From: Anaerolineae bacterium
GTDB lineage: Bacteria > Chloroflexota > Anaerolineae > Aggregatilineales > Phototrophicaceae
Length of the DNA stretch: 62,980 bases
Direction of reading: 5' to 3'
NCBI GenBank assembly: GCA_025454525.1
Contig: JALOOG010000010.1
Span: forward strand, 1 to 62,980
The position numbers were made by a program, and so were the translations under genes. How positions within the stretch are numbered: the stretch's first letter is position 1; every line of letters begins with the position of its first letter. Under the pieces are notes generated by a model, which saw only the letters and a list, made by a program, of their open reading frames with translations, was not told the DNA's origin and ran no database searches. Of this stretch, positions 27,223-35,514 are shown one piece after another.

Positions 27223-28695
27223 ATGGAACATCAGCCCGCTTTAGCTTGGCAACCGATTCAAGATCTCCCAGAAAATTGGCGTGCCTTAGCGAATACAGAA
27301 CTTCCCTCACTGGTGAAAGTATGGCAAGAACAAGCGCAACAACTGCGCGAGTCCAGTAGTTATCAGGTGTTTTTAGAGCGGATGAGGCGCAAGATCGCGA
27401 TCGAAACGGGGATCATTGAGCGTCTGTATAGGATTGATTATGGGATCACCTTGTTACTGATTCAAGAGGGATTCGATGTTGCGCTGATCCCTCATGGTGC
27501 AACCGATAAACCCGCGAGTGAGGTGGTTGCTATTTTACAAGACCATGAACAGGCCTTGGATAGCCTATTTGATTTTGTCAAACAACAACGCGATTTGTCG
27601 ACTTCTTACATCAAAGAACTGCATCAACTGTTTACGCGCCATCAAATGACTACTGATGCGTTGGAAAAAGGAGTTTGGAAAACACATCCCAACAATCCAT
27701 TACGTCCAGACGGTGAGGTACATGAGTATTGTCCACCGATTCACGTTGCTTCGGAAATGGATAACCTGATCCGTTGGCATCAACAGCACGTTGAGCAGAA
27801 TATCCCACCGGAAATTGAGGCAGCTTGGTTACATCATCGTTTTACCCAAATTCACCCCTTTCAAGCTGGAAATGGACGGGTCGCACGGTGTTTAGCGAGT
27901 CTGGTCTTTATCCGTGCCGGTTGGTTTCCGTTGGTGATCGTGAGTCGCGAAAACGTCGAATCGTATAACAAGGATCGGACGGAATACATCCATGCTTTAG
28001 AACAAGCGGATCATGGTGATCTCAAACCGTTGATCGATTTATTCGCTAAGCGTCAACGTGAGGGGTTTGTACGCGCATTGGGTTTATCAGAACAAGTCCG
28101 CGAAGAAACCACCTTTCAAGCCATTGCATTGGCCGCTGCCAATAAAGTGAAACAAAGACAAACCGAAACATTATTACAAGGGCGTAACACTGTTGAAGCT
28201 TACGCGAACACGTTGTATGAAATTACCCAGACTCGCCTTAATCAGTTAATCGACACCCTCAACGCCTCTTTGAGTGAGATTGCACATCAAGTTTACTTTA
28301 GGGGGGGTGCTCATGATCAATCAGAACGTCGCACTTATCATCGTTATCAAGTGGTGGAAACGGCCAAGTCCTTAGATTACTATGCCAATTTCCGCGATTA
28401 TCATAGTTGGTATGTCCTCACGATTAAAATTGGCGATGCTCATCTGGAGATCTTGATCTCATTTCATGCGCTGGGATATGAATATCGCGGGTTGCTGGCG
28501 TGTTGCATGTGTGCTTATTGGAAAGACCCTTCTGAAGACGACACGGGTAAGATCATCCGCGATCTACAACCGCTCACCGAGTCACCGTTACAATTTTCGT
28601 ATGCCGACTCGATGGAACACCTCAAGCCGCGCTTTGACGATTGGTTGGATAGTGGCTTACGCGCCGGCCTGCTCTATTGGCAAAAAGGGCTATAA
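27223..28695 (+). CDS. Fic-domain protein embedded in the efflux operon
   Basis: In this 490-residue protein the Fic core at about residues 120-280 carries IHPFQAGNGRVAR (His211 to Arg219). The usual acidic residue of HPFx(D/E)GNGR, which binds Mg, is Ala215. An IAIETG segment near residue 65 resembles the inhibitory helix motif (S/T)xxxE(G/N) with its Glu kept but the flanking residues changed. Fic proteins commonly transfer AMP to target hydroxyls. The C-terminal 200 residues are unassigned. The gene sits between the ATPase (12 bp) and a permease (6 bp). Confidence 0.85.
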   Translation: MEHQPALAWQPIQDLPENWRALANTELPSLVKVWQEQAQQLRESSSYQVFLERMRRKIAIETGIIERLYRIDYGITLLLIQEGFDVALIPHGATDKPASEVVAILQDHEQALDSLFDFVKQQRDLSTSYIKELHQLFTRHQMTTDALEKGVWKTHPNNPLRPDGEVHEYCPPIHVASEMDNLIRWHQQHVEQNIPPEIEAAWLHHRFTQIHPFQAGNGRVARCLASLVFIRAGWFPLVIVSRENVESYNKDRTEYIHALEQADHGDLKPLIDLFAKRQREGFVRALGLSEQVREETTFQAIALAAANKVKQRQTETLLQGRNTVEAYANTLYEITQTRLNQLIDTLNASLSEIAHQVYFRGGAHDQSERRTYHRYQVVETAKSLDYYANFRDYHSWYVLTIKIGDAHLEILISFHALGYEYRGLLACCMCAYWKDPSEDDTGKIIRDLQPLTESPLQFSYADSMEHLKPRFDDWLDSGLRAGLLYWQKGL

Positions 28696-28701
28696 CCCCC
28701 T

Positions 28702-29934
28702 ATGAACATTTTAGAAAGCCTACGCATCGCGATCACCGCCCTAACCACCAACGGACTCCGCTCCTTCTTGACGATCCTCGGCATGACGATCGGAGTCGGC
28801 GCGGTGATTGGATTGGTAAGTTTGGGGCGTGGTGTCGAAGTCTTTGTGGCCCAAGAATTCGGCGGATTGGGGTCAAATTTGCTGCAAGTGACCACCGTCC
28901 GCCCGTCTAGCCCAACTCGCACGCGGATTGAACCCCTGACGACGCTAGAAGCGCGGGATCTGGCTAATCCCGCGATTGCACCAAGTGTCCGTCAAATTGC
29001 ATCCGAATATCGGTTGTTAGGGTTGGTGGATGGCCCGGATGGTACAAGTAACTTGACGATTCGAGGTGTCACCGCCAATTTTACCGATGTTTTAGACTGG
29101 GAGTTGCGTGAAGGCGCGTTTATCTCATCAGCAGACGTTGAAGATACAGCACGAGTCGCTCTCTTAGGGGTGGATGCCGTAGAGCGCTTATTCGGCGATA
29201 AGGACTTTAACCCGATTGGGGCAACGATCCGGATTAACGATCGCACATTCACCGTGATCGGAGTCATGGCAGAATTAGACGCGGCGTTCACGGGAGATGA
29301 TGAATCGGTGTTGATCCCGCTCACCACGGCGCAAACCCGCTTAAGTGATGCTCGCACCCGTGACGGGGGTTATCGGTTGACGATCCTGCACGTTCAAGTC
29401 GTGTCGGAGGAACTGCTCGAAACAGCCACACAAGAGATCGAAGCTTATCTCAAGCAAGCCCATAATATCATCTTTGAAGGTGAACAAGATTTTCGTGTGG
29501 CGAATCAAGCGCAATTGCTCAATTTTTTCCGCACGTTAACCGGTATTCTCACCATTTTTTTGAGTTTGATCGCGGGGATCTCGTTGTTAGTAGCGGGGAT
29601 CGGGGTGATGAACATCATGTTGGTCACGGTCACTGAACGCACGCGAGAGATCGGTTTACGGAAAGCGGTCGGTGCGAGGGGCGCGGACATCATGACACAA
29701 TTTTTAATGGAAAGCTTGATCTTAGCGATCATCGGCGGTATTTGCGGGATCGGCTTAGGTTGGATCGGTATTCAGGTCGGCGGCACGATTGTGACGGATG
29801 TGCAGTTGACGATCACATTAGACGCGGTGATCTTAGCGACATTTGTTAGTACCTTTGTGGGTGTGGTATTTGGTCTATATCCGGCTAGTCGGGCGGCGAA
29901 GATGCGTCCGATCGATGCATTGAGGTTTGAATAA
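28702..29934 (+). CDS. MacB/FtsX-type ABC permease (first)
   Basis: The 410-residue protein has one N-terminal membrane helix (SFLTILGMTIGVGAVIGLVS), a large extracytoplasmic MacB core domain (about 50-270) and three C-terminal helices with the conserved VTERTREIGLRKAVGAR loop that couples to the ATPase. No ribosome site is visible, so translation may be coupled to the Fic gene. The next permease starts directly after its stop codon. Confidence 0.9.
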   Translation: MNILESLRIAITALTTNGLRSFLTILGMTIGVGAVIGLVSLGRGVEVFVAQEFGGLGSNLLQVTTVRPSSPTRTRIEPLTTLEARDLANPAIAPSVRQIASEYRLLGLVDGPDGTSNLTIRGVTANFTDVLDWELREGAFISSADVEDTARVALLGVDAVERLFGDKDFNPIGATIRINDRTFTVIGVMAELDAAFTGDDESVLIPLTTAQTRLSDARTRDGGYRLTILHVQVVSEELLETATQEIEAYLKQAHNIIFEGEQDFRVANQAQLLNFFRTLTGILTIFLSLIAGISLLVAGIGVMNIMLVTVTERTREIGLRKAVGARGADIMTQFLMESLILAIIGGICGIGLGWIGIQVGGTIVTDVQLTITLDAVILATFVSTFVGVVFGLYPASRAAKMRPIDALRFE

Positions 29935-31158
29935 ATGTCGATTTTATTTGACAACATTCGCACCGCCCTGATCGGTTTACGAAGCAATAAACTACGTGCA
30001 TTTCTCACGATGTTGGGGATCACGATCGGAGTTGCTGCCGTGATCGCCTTGGTATCGATCGGGCAGGCGATTGAAGAATACGTCACCGAAGAATTTGAGG
30101 GGATCGGGTCAAATCTCTTATTTGTATTCGGGTTCAATGAAGAAGGTGATTTTGAGCCACTAACTCAAAGTGATGTGCGTGCTATTTCGGATTTTTTTCG
30201 TGTGCCGGATGCGTTGCGCGTGATGCCACAACGGGGGGCGACTCGCCCGGTGGTGAGCGAAGGTCGTGAGATCAGCATCTCGGTTCAAGGGGTGATGCCG
30301 AATTACAGTGCGATCTACAGTCGTGATGTGGTCGCTGGGCGTTTTTTTGATCAAAATGATGTGGATACTGCTGCCCGTGTGGTGATCTTGGGTCAGACCA
30401 CCGTAGAACAACTTTTCCCCGATACTTTTCCTGTCGGTCAAACGGTTCGTATTGCTGGGGTGCGATTCAGCGTGATCGGAGTCTTAGATAAAGGCAGCGG
30501 ATTTGGCCCACCCGGTAGTCAAGACAATGTGATCCTTGCGCCGATCACCACGGTTCAGACTCGTCTGGTCGGGGATCGTGTTCTCACGGGTGAGCGCCCG
30601 GTGGATTTTATGGTGATCCAAGCGCGGGATAGTGATCGGGTGAACGATGTCGCACAACAAATTCGCCTCACCTTGCGCGAAGAACGGGGCATTAGCTTTC
30701 GCGATGAGGATAATTTTCAGGTGATCGCGTCTACGGAGGTATTAGAAACATTTCAACGAATCACAGCGTTGATCACCTTATTTTTAGGCGTGTTAGCCGG
30801 GATCTCGTTATTGGTGGGTGGAATTGGGATCATGAACATCATGTTGGTCACAGTGACAGAACGCACCCGCGAAATTGGATTGCGAAAAGCAGTGGGCGCA
30901 CAAAATGTCGATATTCTGATACAATTTCTTACAGAAGCTACGGTTTTAGCCTTAGTCGGTGGTGCGATCGGGATCATGGTTGCGGCCGGTTTTTCAGCGT
31001 TGATCAGCGCGTTGGTTGCGGAATTGGCCGTGAGTGTTCAAATATCTAGTATCTTACTGGCTACCGCGATCTCGGTGGCGATTGGGATCTTTTTTGGGAG
31101 TTATCCCGCTAGTCGGGCAGCTAATTTAAATCCAATTGACGCTCTACGTTACGAATAA
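29935..31158 (+). CDS. MacB/FtsX-type ABC permease (second)
   Basis: This is a 407-residue paralogue of the preceding permease with the same one-plus-three helix plan and the same VTERTREIGLRKAVGAQ coupling loop. The ATG abuts the previous TAA. Two related permeases with one ATPase suggest a heterodimeric transporter. The substrate is unknown. Confidence 0.9.
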   Translation: MSILFDNIRTALIGLRSNKLRAFLTMLGITIGVAAVIALVSIGQAIEEYVTEEFEGIGSNLLFVFGFNEEGDFEPLTQSDVRAISDFFRVPDALRVMPQRGATRPVVSEGREISISVQGVMPNYSAIYSRDVVAGRFFDQNDVDTAARVVILGQTTVEQLFPDTFPVGQTVRIAGVRFSVIGVLDKGSGFGPPGSQDNVILAPITTVQTRLVGDRVLTGERPVDFMVIQARDSDRVNDVAQQIRLTLREERGISFRDEDNFQVIASTEVLETFQRITALITLFLGVLAGISLLVGGIGIMNIMLVTVTERTREIGLRKAVGAQNVDILIQFLTEATVLALVGGAIGIMVAAGFSALISALVAELAVSVQISSILLATAISVAIGIFFGSYPASRAANLNPIDALRYE

Positions 31159-31189
31159 GATTGTTCTAAACATTCAAAAGTGATAGAAT

Positions 31190-31729
31190 ATGTTAAACCA
31201 CACCGATGAAGCTATTCCGCGTTCCCGTGTTTTTGTGTTAATTGACGGCGTGTTTGTCGTGAAATGGGATGAGCATCAAGTACAAGAGCTGTTGACTGGG
31301 CATTACCGCAACTTTGAGCGGCGCGATTTTGGCGCGGCGATCACCGACTTTGAGCTAAACCAACTCAAACAGGCGGGTATTGTCAAAGATTTTGACCGCG
31401 AACAGGTTTGGTTATCGTCCTCCCCTGAACGCAGCAAGTATTATCAGCTAAATGCCCAACGCCGTCGCATCCGTTCTTACTATTTACACACCACCCTACC
31501 CGCTACCCAGATGGCGGCGATAGATGCCTGTTTATCACAATTAGGCGTTGATGATGAGGTAGAAGCGCGCATCCGTGATGACTATGTGGTGATCTGGGGG
31601 ACAAACGGACGCGCATTTGCGGACTTTGAAGAGGCCGAAGAAGTACGACAATTTTTAGCTTCGGAAGTGCCAAGCCTATTTCAACCAACTGTGATCGCAT
31701 TTATTGAAACGACGAAACGAGATGGATAG
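31190..31729 (+). CDS. uncharacterised protein next to the efflux operon
   Basis: This soluble 179-residue protein has no signal peptide or membrane segment. An N-terminal half rich in charged residues (VFVVKWDEHQVQELL, YRNFERRDFGAAITDFE) is followed by a mixed alpha/beta half (RDDYVVIWGTNGRAFADFEEA). I do not recognise the family. It lies 31 bp after the second permease and ends 1 bp before the start chosen for the GbsR/MarR regulator, so it probably belongs to the same transcript. Confidence 0.65.
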   Translation: MLNHTDEAIPRSRVFVLIDGVFVVKWDEHQVQELLTGHYRNFERRDFGAAITDFELNQLKQAGIVKDFDREQVWLSSSPERSKYYQLNAQRRRIRSYYLHTTLPATQMAAIDACLSQLGVDDEVEARIRDDYVVIWGTNGRAFADFEEAEEVRQFLASEVPSLFQPTVIAFIETTKRDG

Positions 31730-31730
31730 T

Positions 31731-32309
31731 ATGTCAGATGAACATGAGAATTTAAGTGTTAAAATTACCAATAAAGACTTGATCACTGTTCACACCACCA
31801 TGTTAGATGGGTTGAGTCAGTTATCTGATTATTTTGGCTTTAGTAAGGTGATGGGACAGCTTTACGGTGCGCTCCTGATGAGTGGTGAACCGCTTTCGTT
31901 AGATGATCTAATGGATACGCTTAATATTTCTAAGGCCAGTGTCAGCATGAATATTCGCACCTTGGAACACATGGGCATGGTGCGTCAAGTGTGGGTGCGT
32001 GGCAAAGGCGGCCGTCGCAAATACTATGAGGCAGAAACCGATTTTCTCCAGATTATGGCCAATATCCTCAACGGACGCGAAATGCGGGATGTGGATCGTG
32101 CGCTCCATGTGATGCAAGACAACATCACCCGACTCAATAAGTCGTTAGAGAACATGACTCCAGAAGAACGCGAGATCGCTGAAGTTTATGTACAACGCAT
32201 CCAACAATTACAACGGATGTTTCGATTTGCCCAGATCGTGATCACCTCGATCTTAGCGCGAGTGGGTGAACTGAACCTCGACTCGATTTCAGAAGTTGAA
32301 ATTCATTGA
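31731..32309 (+). CDS. GbsR/MarR-family transcriptional regulator
   Basis: In about 192 residues there is a winged helix-turn-helix (PLSLDDLMDTLNISKASVSM) and a basic wing (RGKGGRRKYYE), followed by a C-terminal dimerisation coiled coil, as in the GbsR family. The ATG at 31731 has GAGATGG upstream; an ATG at 31722 overlapping the previous gene is possible. Its position as last gene suggests it controls the efflux operon, possibly including itself. This is inferred. Confidence 0.85.
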   Translation: MSDEHENLSVKITNKDLITVHTTMLDGLSQLSDYFGFSKVMGQLYGALLMSGEPLSLDDLMDTLNISKASVSMNIRTLEHMGMVRQVWVRGKGGRRKYYEAETDFLQIMANILNGREMRDVDRALHVMQDNITRLNKSLENMTPEEREIAEVYVQRIQQLQRMFRFAQIVITSILARVGELNLDSISEVEIH

Positions 32310-32310
32310 G

Positions 32311-32970
32311 TTAAGCGCGTTCAACCCAAATACAAAGCGCGACCTTGTAACCAAGAATTTGAGCTTGATCGTTGACTTGTACGGTTAACGGTCCCTCAAA
32401 AGGTTCGCGCTCTGTTACCTCAATTTCGGTGTTTAACCGAAACTCTCGATCTAGCATGTATTGCAACATCTCGCTGTCTTTGGCCTCTAATTGGGCGATG
32501 GTGGCCGACGTATAGAGCGGCAATTGCGTTAACGGGATTAAATCGCGTTTGACAACCGTGCCTTCATCGGTCGGAATGGGATCGCCGTGGGGATCAACGA
32601 TCGGATCGCCTAATTTGCGGGCAATCGCTTGAACAAAACGATCTGAAACCGCATGTTCTAAGCGCTCCGCCTCATCATGCACTTCTTGTAACTCATAACC
32701 GAGTTCATTGACGAGGTAGAGTTCAATCAAGCGATGTCGCCGAATGACCCGTAGGGCTAAAATTTCGCCTTGTGGGGTCAATAAGACACCGTGATATTTT
32801 TCATAGTCGATCAGGCCCGCCTCGACCATTCGGCGGGCCATATCGGTAATTGAAGGGGCTTTGACCCCTAATTGATCCGCCAACGCATTGGTTGGCACAC
32901 GTTCCATCTTTTGTTGAAGCACATAAACCGCTTTTAGGAAGTTTTCGACTGCTTCCGTTTGGTTAATCAC
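32311..32970 (-). CDS. DtxR/MntR-family metal-dependent regulator
   Basis: The 219-residue protein has an N-terminal winged helix (VPTNALADQLGVKAPSITDM), the dimerisation/metal-binding region typical of DtxR (RRHRLIELYLVNELGY, HDEAERLEHAVSDRF, DPIVDPHGDPIP) and a C-terminal SH3/FeoA-like region. Such proteins repress iron or manganese uptake when the metal is bound. The GTG start has AGAGGA at 8 nt. It lies 12 bp after ppk on the same strand and ends 1 bp from the convergent GbsR-type gene. Confidence 0.9.
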   Translation of the reverse strand: MINQTEAVENFLKAVYVLQQKMERVPTNALADQLGVKAPSITDMARRMVEAGLIDYEKYHGVLLTPQGEILALRVIRRHRLIELYLVNELGYELQEVHDEAERLEHAVSDRFVQAIARKLGDPIVDPHGDPIPTDEGTVVKRDLIPLTQLPLYTSATIAQLEAKDSEMLQYMLDREFRLNTEIEVTEREPFEGPLTVQVNDQAQILGYKVALCIWVERA

Positions 32971-32982
32971 GCTACTATTCCT

Positions 32983-35106
32983 CTAAGGCGTTTGATCTAA
33001 TCCAAAACTATCGCGCATAAAAATTGCTTGGCTACTGTAGATCTCTTGGCTTTCTCGCACTCCCAAGGGACGATATACACCATCGGCATGAAGTTCCCAC
33101 GTATTGATCGCGCTGCCTAAATCGGTCGCTAACACCCGTAACAACCTGCGTTGATGACGGGGATCGATCACAGGTGCGACCGTTTCAACGCGATTATACA
33201 GATTTCGGCGCATGAGATCGGCACTACCGATATACACCCGTTGATCTTCCGGCGCATTATGGAAATAGTAAATCCGCCCATGTTCCAAGAAACGCCCTAC
33301 AATGCTGATCACCCGAATATTCTCGCTTAACCCCGGCACGCCGGGTCGCAAACAACACAAGCCACGCACGATCAAGTTGATTTTGACTCCGGCCTGGGAG
33401 GCCTGATACAACTTTTGGATAGCAAGGTCTTCTTCTAATTGGTTCATCTTAAAGATGAGGTGTGCGGATTTACCGGCCTGTGCGGCACGAATTTCATGAT
33501 CAATGAGATCCACAAAGGTTGGTAACAAATAATCGGGGGCTACCAACAATTGTTTATAGGTGGTTTTTGGTGCGTATCCGGTGAGTCGATTAAACAAGCG
33601 GGTTGCATCATCGCCAATTTGAGGATGTGTGGTCAATAAGCCGTAATCCGTATACATGCGGGAGGTGCTGGCATTGTAGTTTCCGGTACCAACATGCACG
33701 TAACGTCGCAATCCATCGCCTTCTTTGCGAACAACTAACGCGATTTTAGAATGTGTTTTAACGGATAACTTTTCAACGCCATAAGTGACGTGAACCCCTT
33801 TATGTTCCATCGCCCGCGCCCATTCGAGGTTATTTTCCTCATCAAAGCGCGCTTTCAATTCAACCAAGACGGTTACTTGTTTATCGTTATCCCGTGCGTC
33901 CATCAATGCCTGTACGATCGGCGAGTTACTCCCTACGCGGTAGAGGGTCACTTTGATCGCCAATACATCGGGATCGCGGGCGGCAGCGCGGAAAAATTCT
34001 TCGACTAATCCAAATGAGTCATAGGGATGATGCACCAGAATATCGCCTTGTCGGATTGCGGCGAAAATATCTACATTCGGCCATAAGCCTTCGGGAATTT
34101 TAGGGATATGCGGTGGATACTTTAAATCTGGTCGGTCAAGTGCCAGCAATTCAAACAGGCTGGATGACCCTAATGCTCCACCAATGCGGTAGACATCCCG
34201 ATCGGGATCTACTTCTAGCTCTTCGATCAGGCGATCTAACATCTTTTGGCTGATCGTTTCTGGCACGCTTAAGCGCACAATTGACCCAAAGCGCCGCTCC
34301 TTAACACTGGCTTCGATCACAGCGCTAATGTCATAGAGATCGCTTTCGCGTTCGTTTTCGTAGTCAATATCAGCGTTACGGGTGACACGGAACGGATGTT
34401 GTTCAACCACACGCATTCCTGGAAACAACATATCAAGATTATCGGCGATCACATCGTCAACCCATGTGTAAATCACCTTATCGCCGATCTCAAAATTGCC
34501 ATACTTGCGGGTGATCTTGCCAACGTCAATTAAACGAGGTAACGCTTCAGGGACTTTGATCCGCACAAATTCGTAGCTTCCTGCTTCATCACCAGAGACG
34601 TGTTGTAAAAACACGCCTAAGTTCAAACTCAAATTAGAGATAAACGGGAAAGGCCGGGCATGATCCGCAGCCAGAGGGGTTAAAACGGGAAATACCTCTT
34701 CATAAAAATATAACCGTAATGACTCGCGATACTCCGATGATAGATCCTTCACGCTGGTAATAAAAACATTGTGTGTTTCAAGTTCATTGAATAAAGTCCG
34801 CATGGTCATACGTTGATCATTCATCAAGTGCAAGACTCGTTGACGGACTTCTGCTAACAGCTGAGTGGGGGTATAACCATCTGGGCGAGTGCGATTGATG
34901 CCAGCATGATACTTTTGCAAATAAGATGACATACGTACCATAAAAAATTCATCTAAGTTATTGCCGACGATTGCCAAAAATTTGATCCGTTCTAACAAAG
35001 GAATCGCGGAATCATTAGCAAGTGCTAACACCCGACGATTAAACTCAATAGCGCTCAATTCACGATTGATATAATTTTCTGGAGTTAATTCTGGTAAATG
35101 GCTCAT
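32983..35106 (-). CDS. ppk: polyphosphate kinase 1
   Basis: PPK1 makes polyphosphate reversibly from ATP. The 707-residue protein has N-terminal YINRELSAIEFNRRV, LDEFFMVR, HPYDSFGLVEEFF, VELKARFDEENN, the autophosphorylated-His region KTHSKIALVVR and VGTGNYNA. The ATG at 35106 is chosen over in-frame starts up to 35157 because a -10 box at 35156-35161 places transcription start near 35149. The dtxR-type gene follows in the same unit. Confidence 0.94.
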   Translation of the reverse strand: MSHLPELTPENYINRELSAIEFNRRVLALANDSAIPLLERIKFLAIVGNNLDEFFMVRMSSYLQKYHAGINRTRPDGYTPTQLLAEVRQRVLHLMNDQRMTMRTLFNELETHNVFITSVKDLSSEYRESLRLYFYEEVFPVLTPLAADHARPFPFISNLSLNLGVFLQHVSGDEAGSYEFVRIKVPEALPRLIDVGKITRKYGNFEIGDKVIYTWVDDVIADNLDMLFPGMRVVEQHPFRVTRNADIDYENERESDLYDISAVIEASVKERRFGSIVRLSVPETISQKMLDRLIEELEVDPDRDVYRIGGALGSSSLFELLALDRPDLKYPPHIPKIPEGLWPNVDIFAAIRQGDILVHHPYDSFGLVEEFFRAAARDPDVLAIKVTLYRVGSNSPIVQALMDARDNDKQVTVLVELKARFDEENNLEWARAMEHKGVHVTYGVEKLSVKTHSKIALVVRKEGDGLRRYVHVGTGNYNASTSRMYTDYGLLTTHPQIGDDATRLFNRLTGYAPKTTYKQLLVAPDYLLPTFVDLIDHEIRAAQAGKSAHLIFKMNQLEEDLAIQKLYQASQAGVKINLIVRGLCCLRPGVPGLSENIRVISIVGRFLEHGRIYYFHNAPEDQRVYIGSADLMRRNLYNRVETVAPVIDPRHQRRLLRVLATDLGSAINTWELHADGVYRPLGVRESQEIYSSQAIFMRDSFGLDQTP

Positions 35107-35155
35107 GGAAAAACACGTTTCTTTGGCTGATAAAGCTATCCAATACATCACGTTC

Positions 35156-35164
35156 ACTATACCA
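35156..35164 (-). promoter_or_regulatory. extended -10 promoter for ppk
   Basis: The minus strand reads TGGTATAGT, a TGn extension plus TATAGT. There is no good -35. The predicted start near 35149 gives a leader of about 43 nt to the ATG at 35106. Confidence 0.55.
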
Positions 35165-35196
35165 CAAACAAACCTTTATAAAAAATGCTGGCGTGC

Positions 35197-35246
35197 TTGG
35201 TATGGGCTGATCCGTCTTCATGGGTGGGGTAATTTTCTGAGGTTAC
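35197..35246 (+). repeat. MITE-like repeat family 1, copy C (right half only)
   Basis: GGGCTGATCCGTCTTCAT, GGTGGGGTA and TTTTCTGAGGTTAC match the right half of the complete copies. The left half is absent. Confidence 0.65.
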
Positions 35247-35330
35247 TTGAGGAGGGGTTTGATCCGTATCTAAACTTGCTTGGGTCATCTAAAACTTTCG
35301 TAAGAAAAACCTATCTTTTGCGTCAAAGTA

Positions 35331-35339
35331 TGGTATGAT
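35331..35339 (+). promoter_or_regulatory. candidate extended -10 promoter for the DEAD-box helicase gene
   Basis: TGGTATGAT (TGn plus TATGAT) lies about 176 bp before the helicase ATG and would give a leader of roughly 170 nt. The -35 region is poor. Confidence 0.45.
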
Positions 35340-35371
35340 GAACGCAGTTAGCGAATTTTGTGATGTTCTAA

Positions 35372-35458
35372 CCTCGTTTTAGACGAGGATTTTCTGTGTT
35401 ACCTGCTGTACGTTGCTGAAAAGCATACTGGGTGCGGTTGGAGCGGGTGTACACAGAA
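35372..35458 (+). ncRNA. structured leader RNA of the DEAD-box helicase mRNA
   Basis: Three pairings are visible. A hairpin CCTCGT/ACGAGG lies at 35372-35388. A long helix pairs 35392-35407 with 35442-35458, made of 8 bp TTCTGTGT/ACACAGAA, a 1-nt bulge at 35450, then 8 bp ACCTGCT-side pairing with two G-U pairs. Inside it, a TGCT-GAAA-AGCA hairpin at 35414-35425 has a GNRA tetraloop and a GTA/TAC extension. The helicase ATG is at 35515. It is likely a cis-acting mRNA element. No known class is recognised. Confidence 0.6.
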
Positions 35459-35514
35459 TCTACCGAGCGTTCTAATCGCCACAAGTATCTATCCAGCACG
35501 TATAGAGGGTGACA

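Noticed and set aside
31161-31189. TTGTTC-N17-TAGAAT as a promoter before the 179-residue gene
   Set aside because: It would start transcription inside the first codons of the gene. It may be fortuitous or mean a later start, so it is not listed as a feature.
27223-31729. Fic and the 179-residue protein as a toxin-antitoxin pair
   Set aside because: They are separated by two permease genes, the Fic protein is far larger than Doc-type toxins, and the small protein has no antitoxin features.
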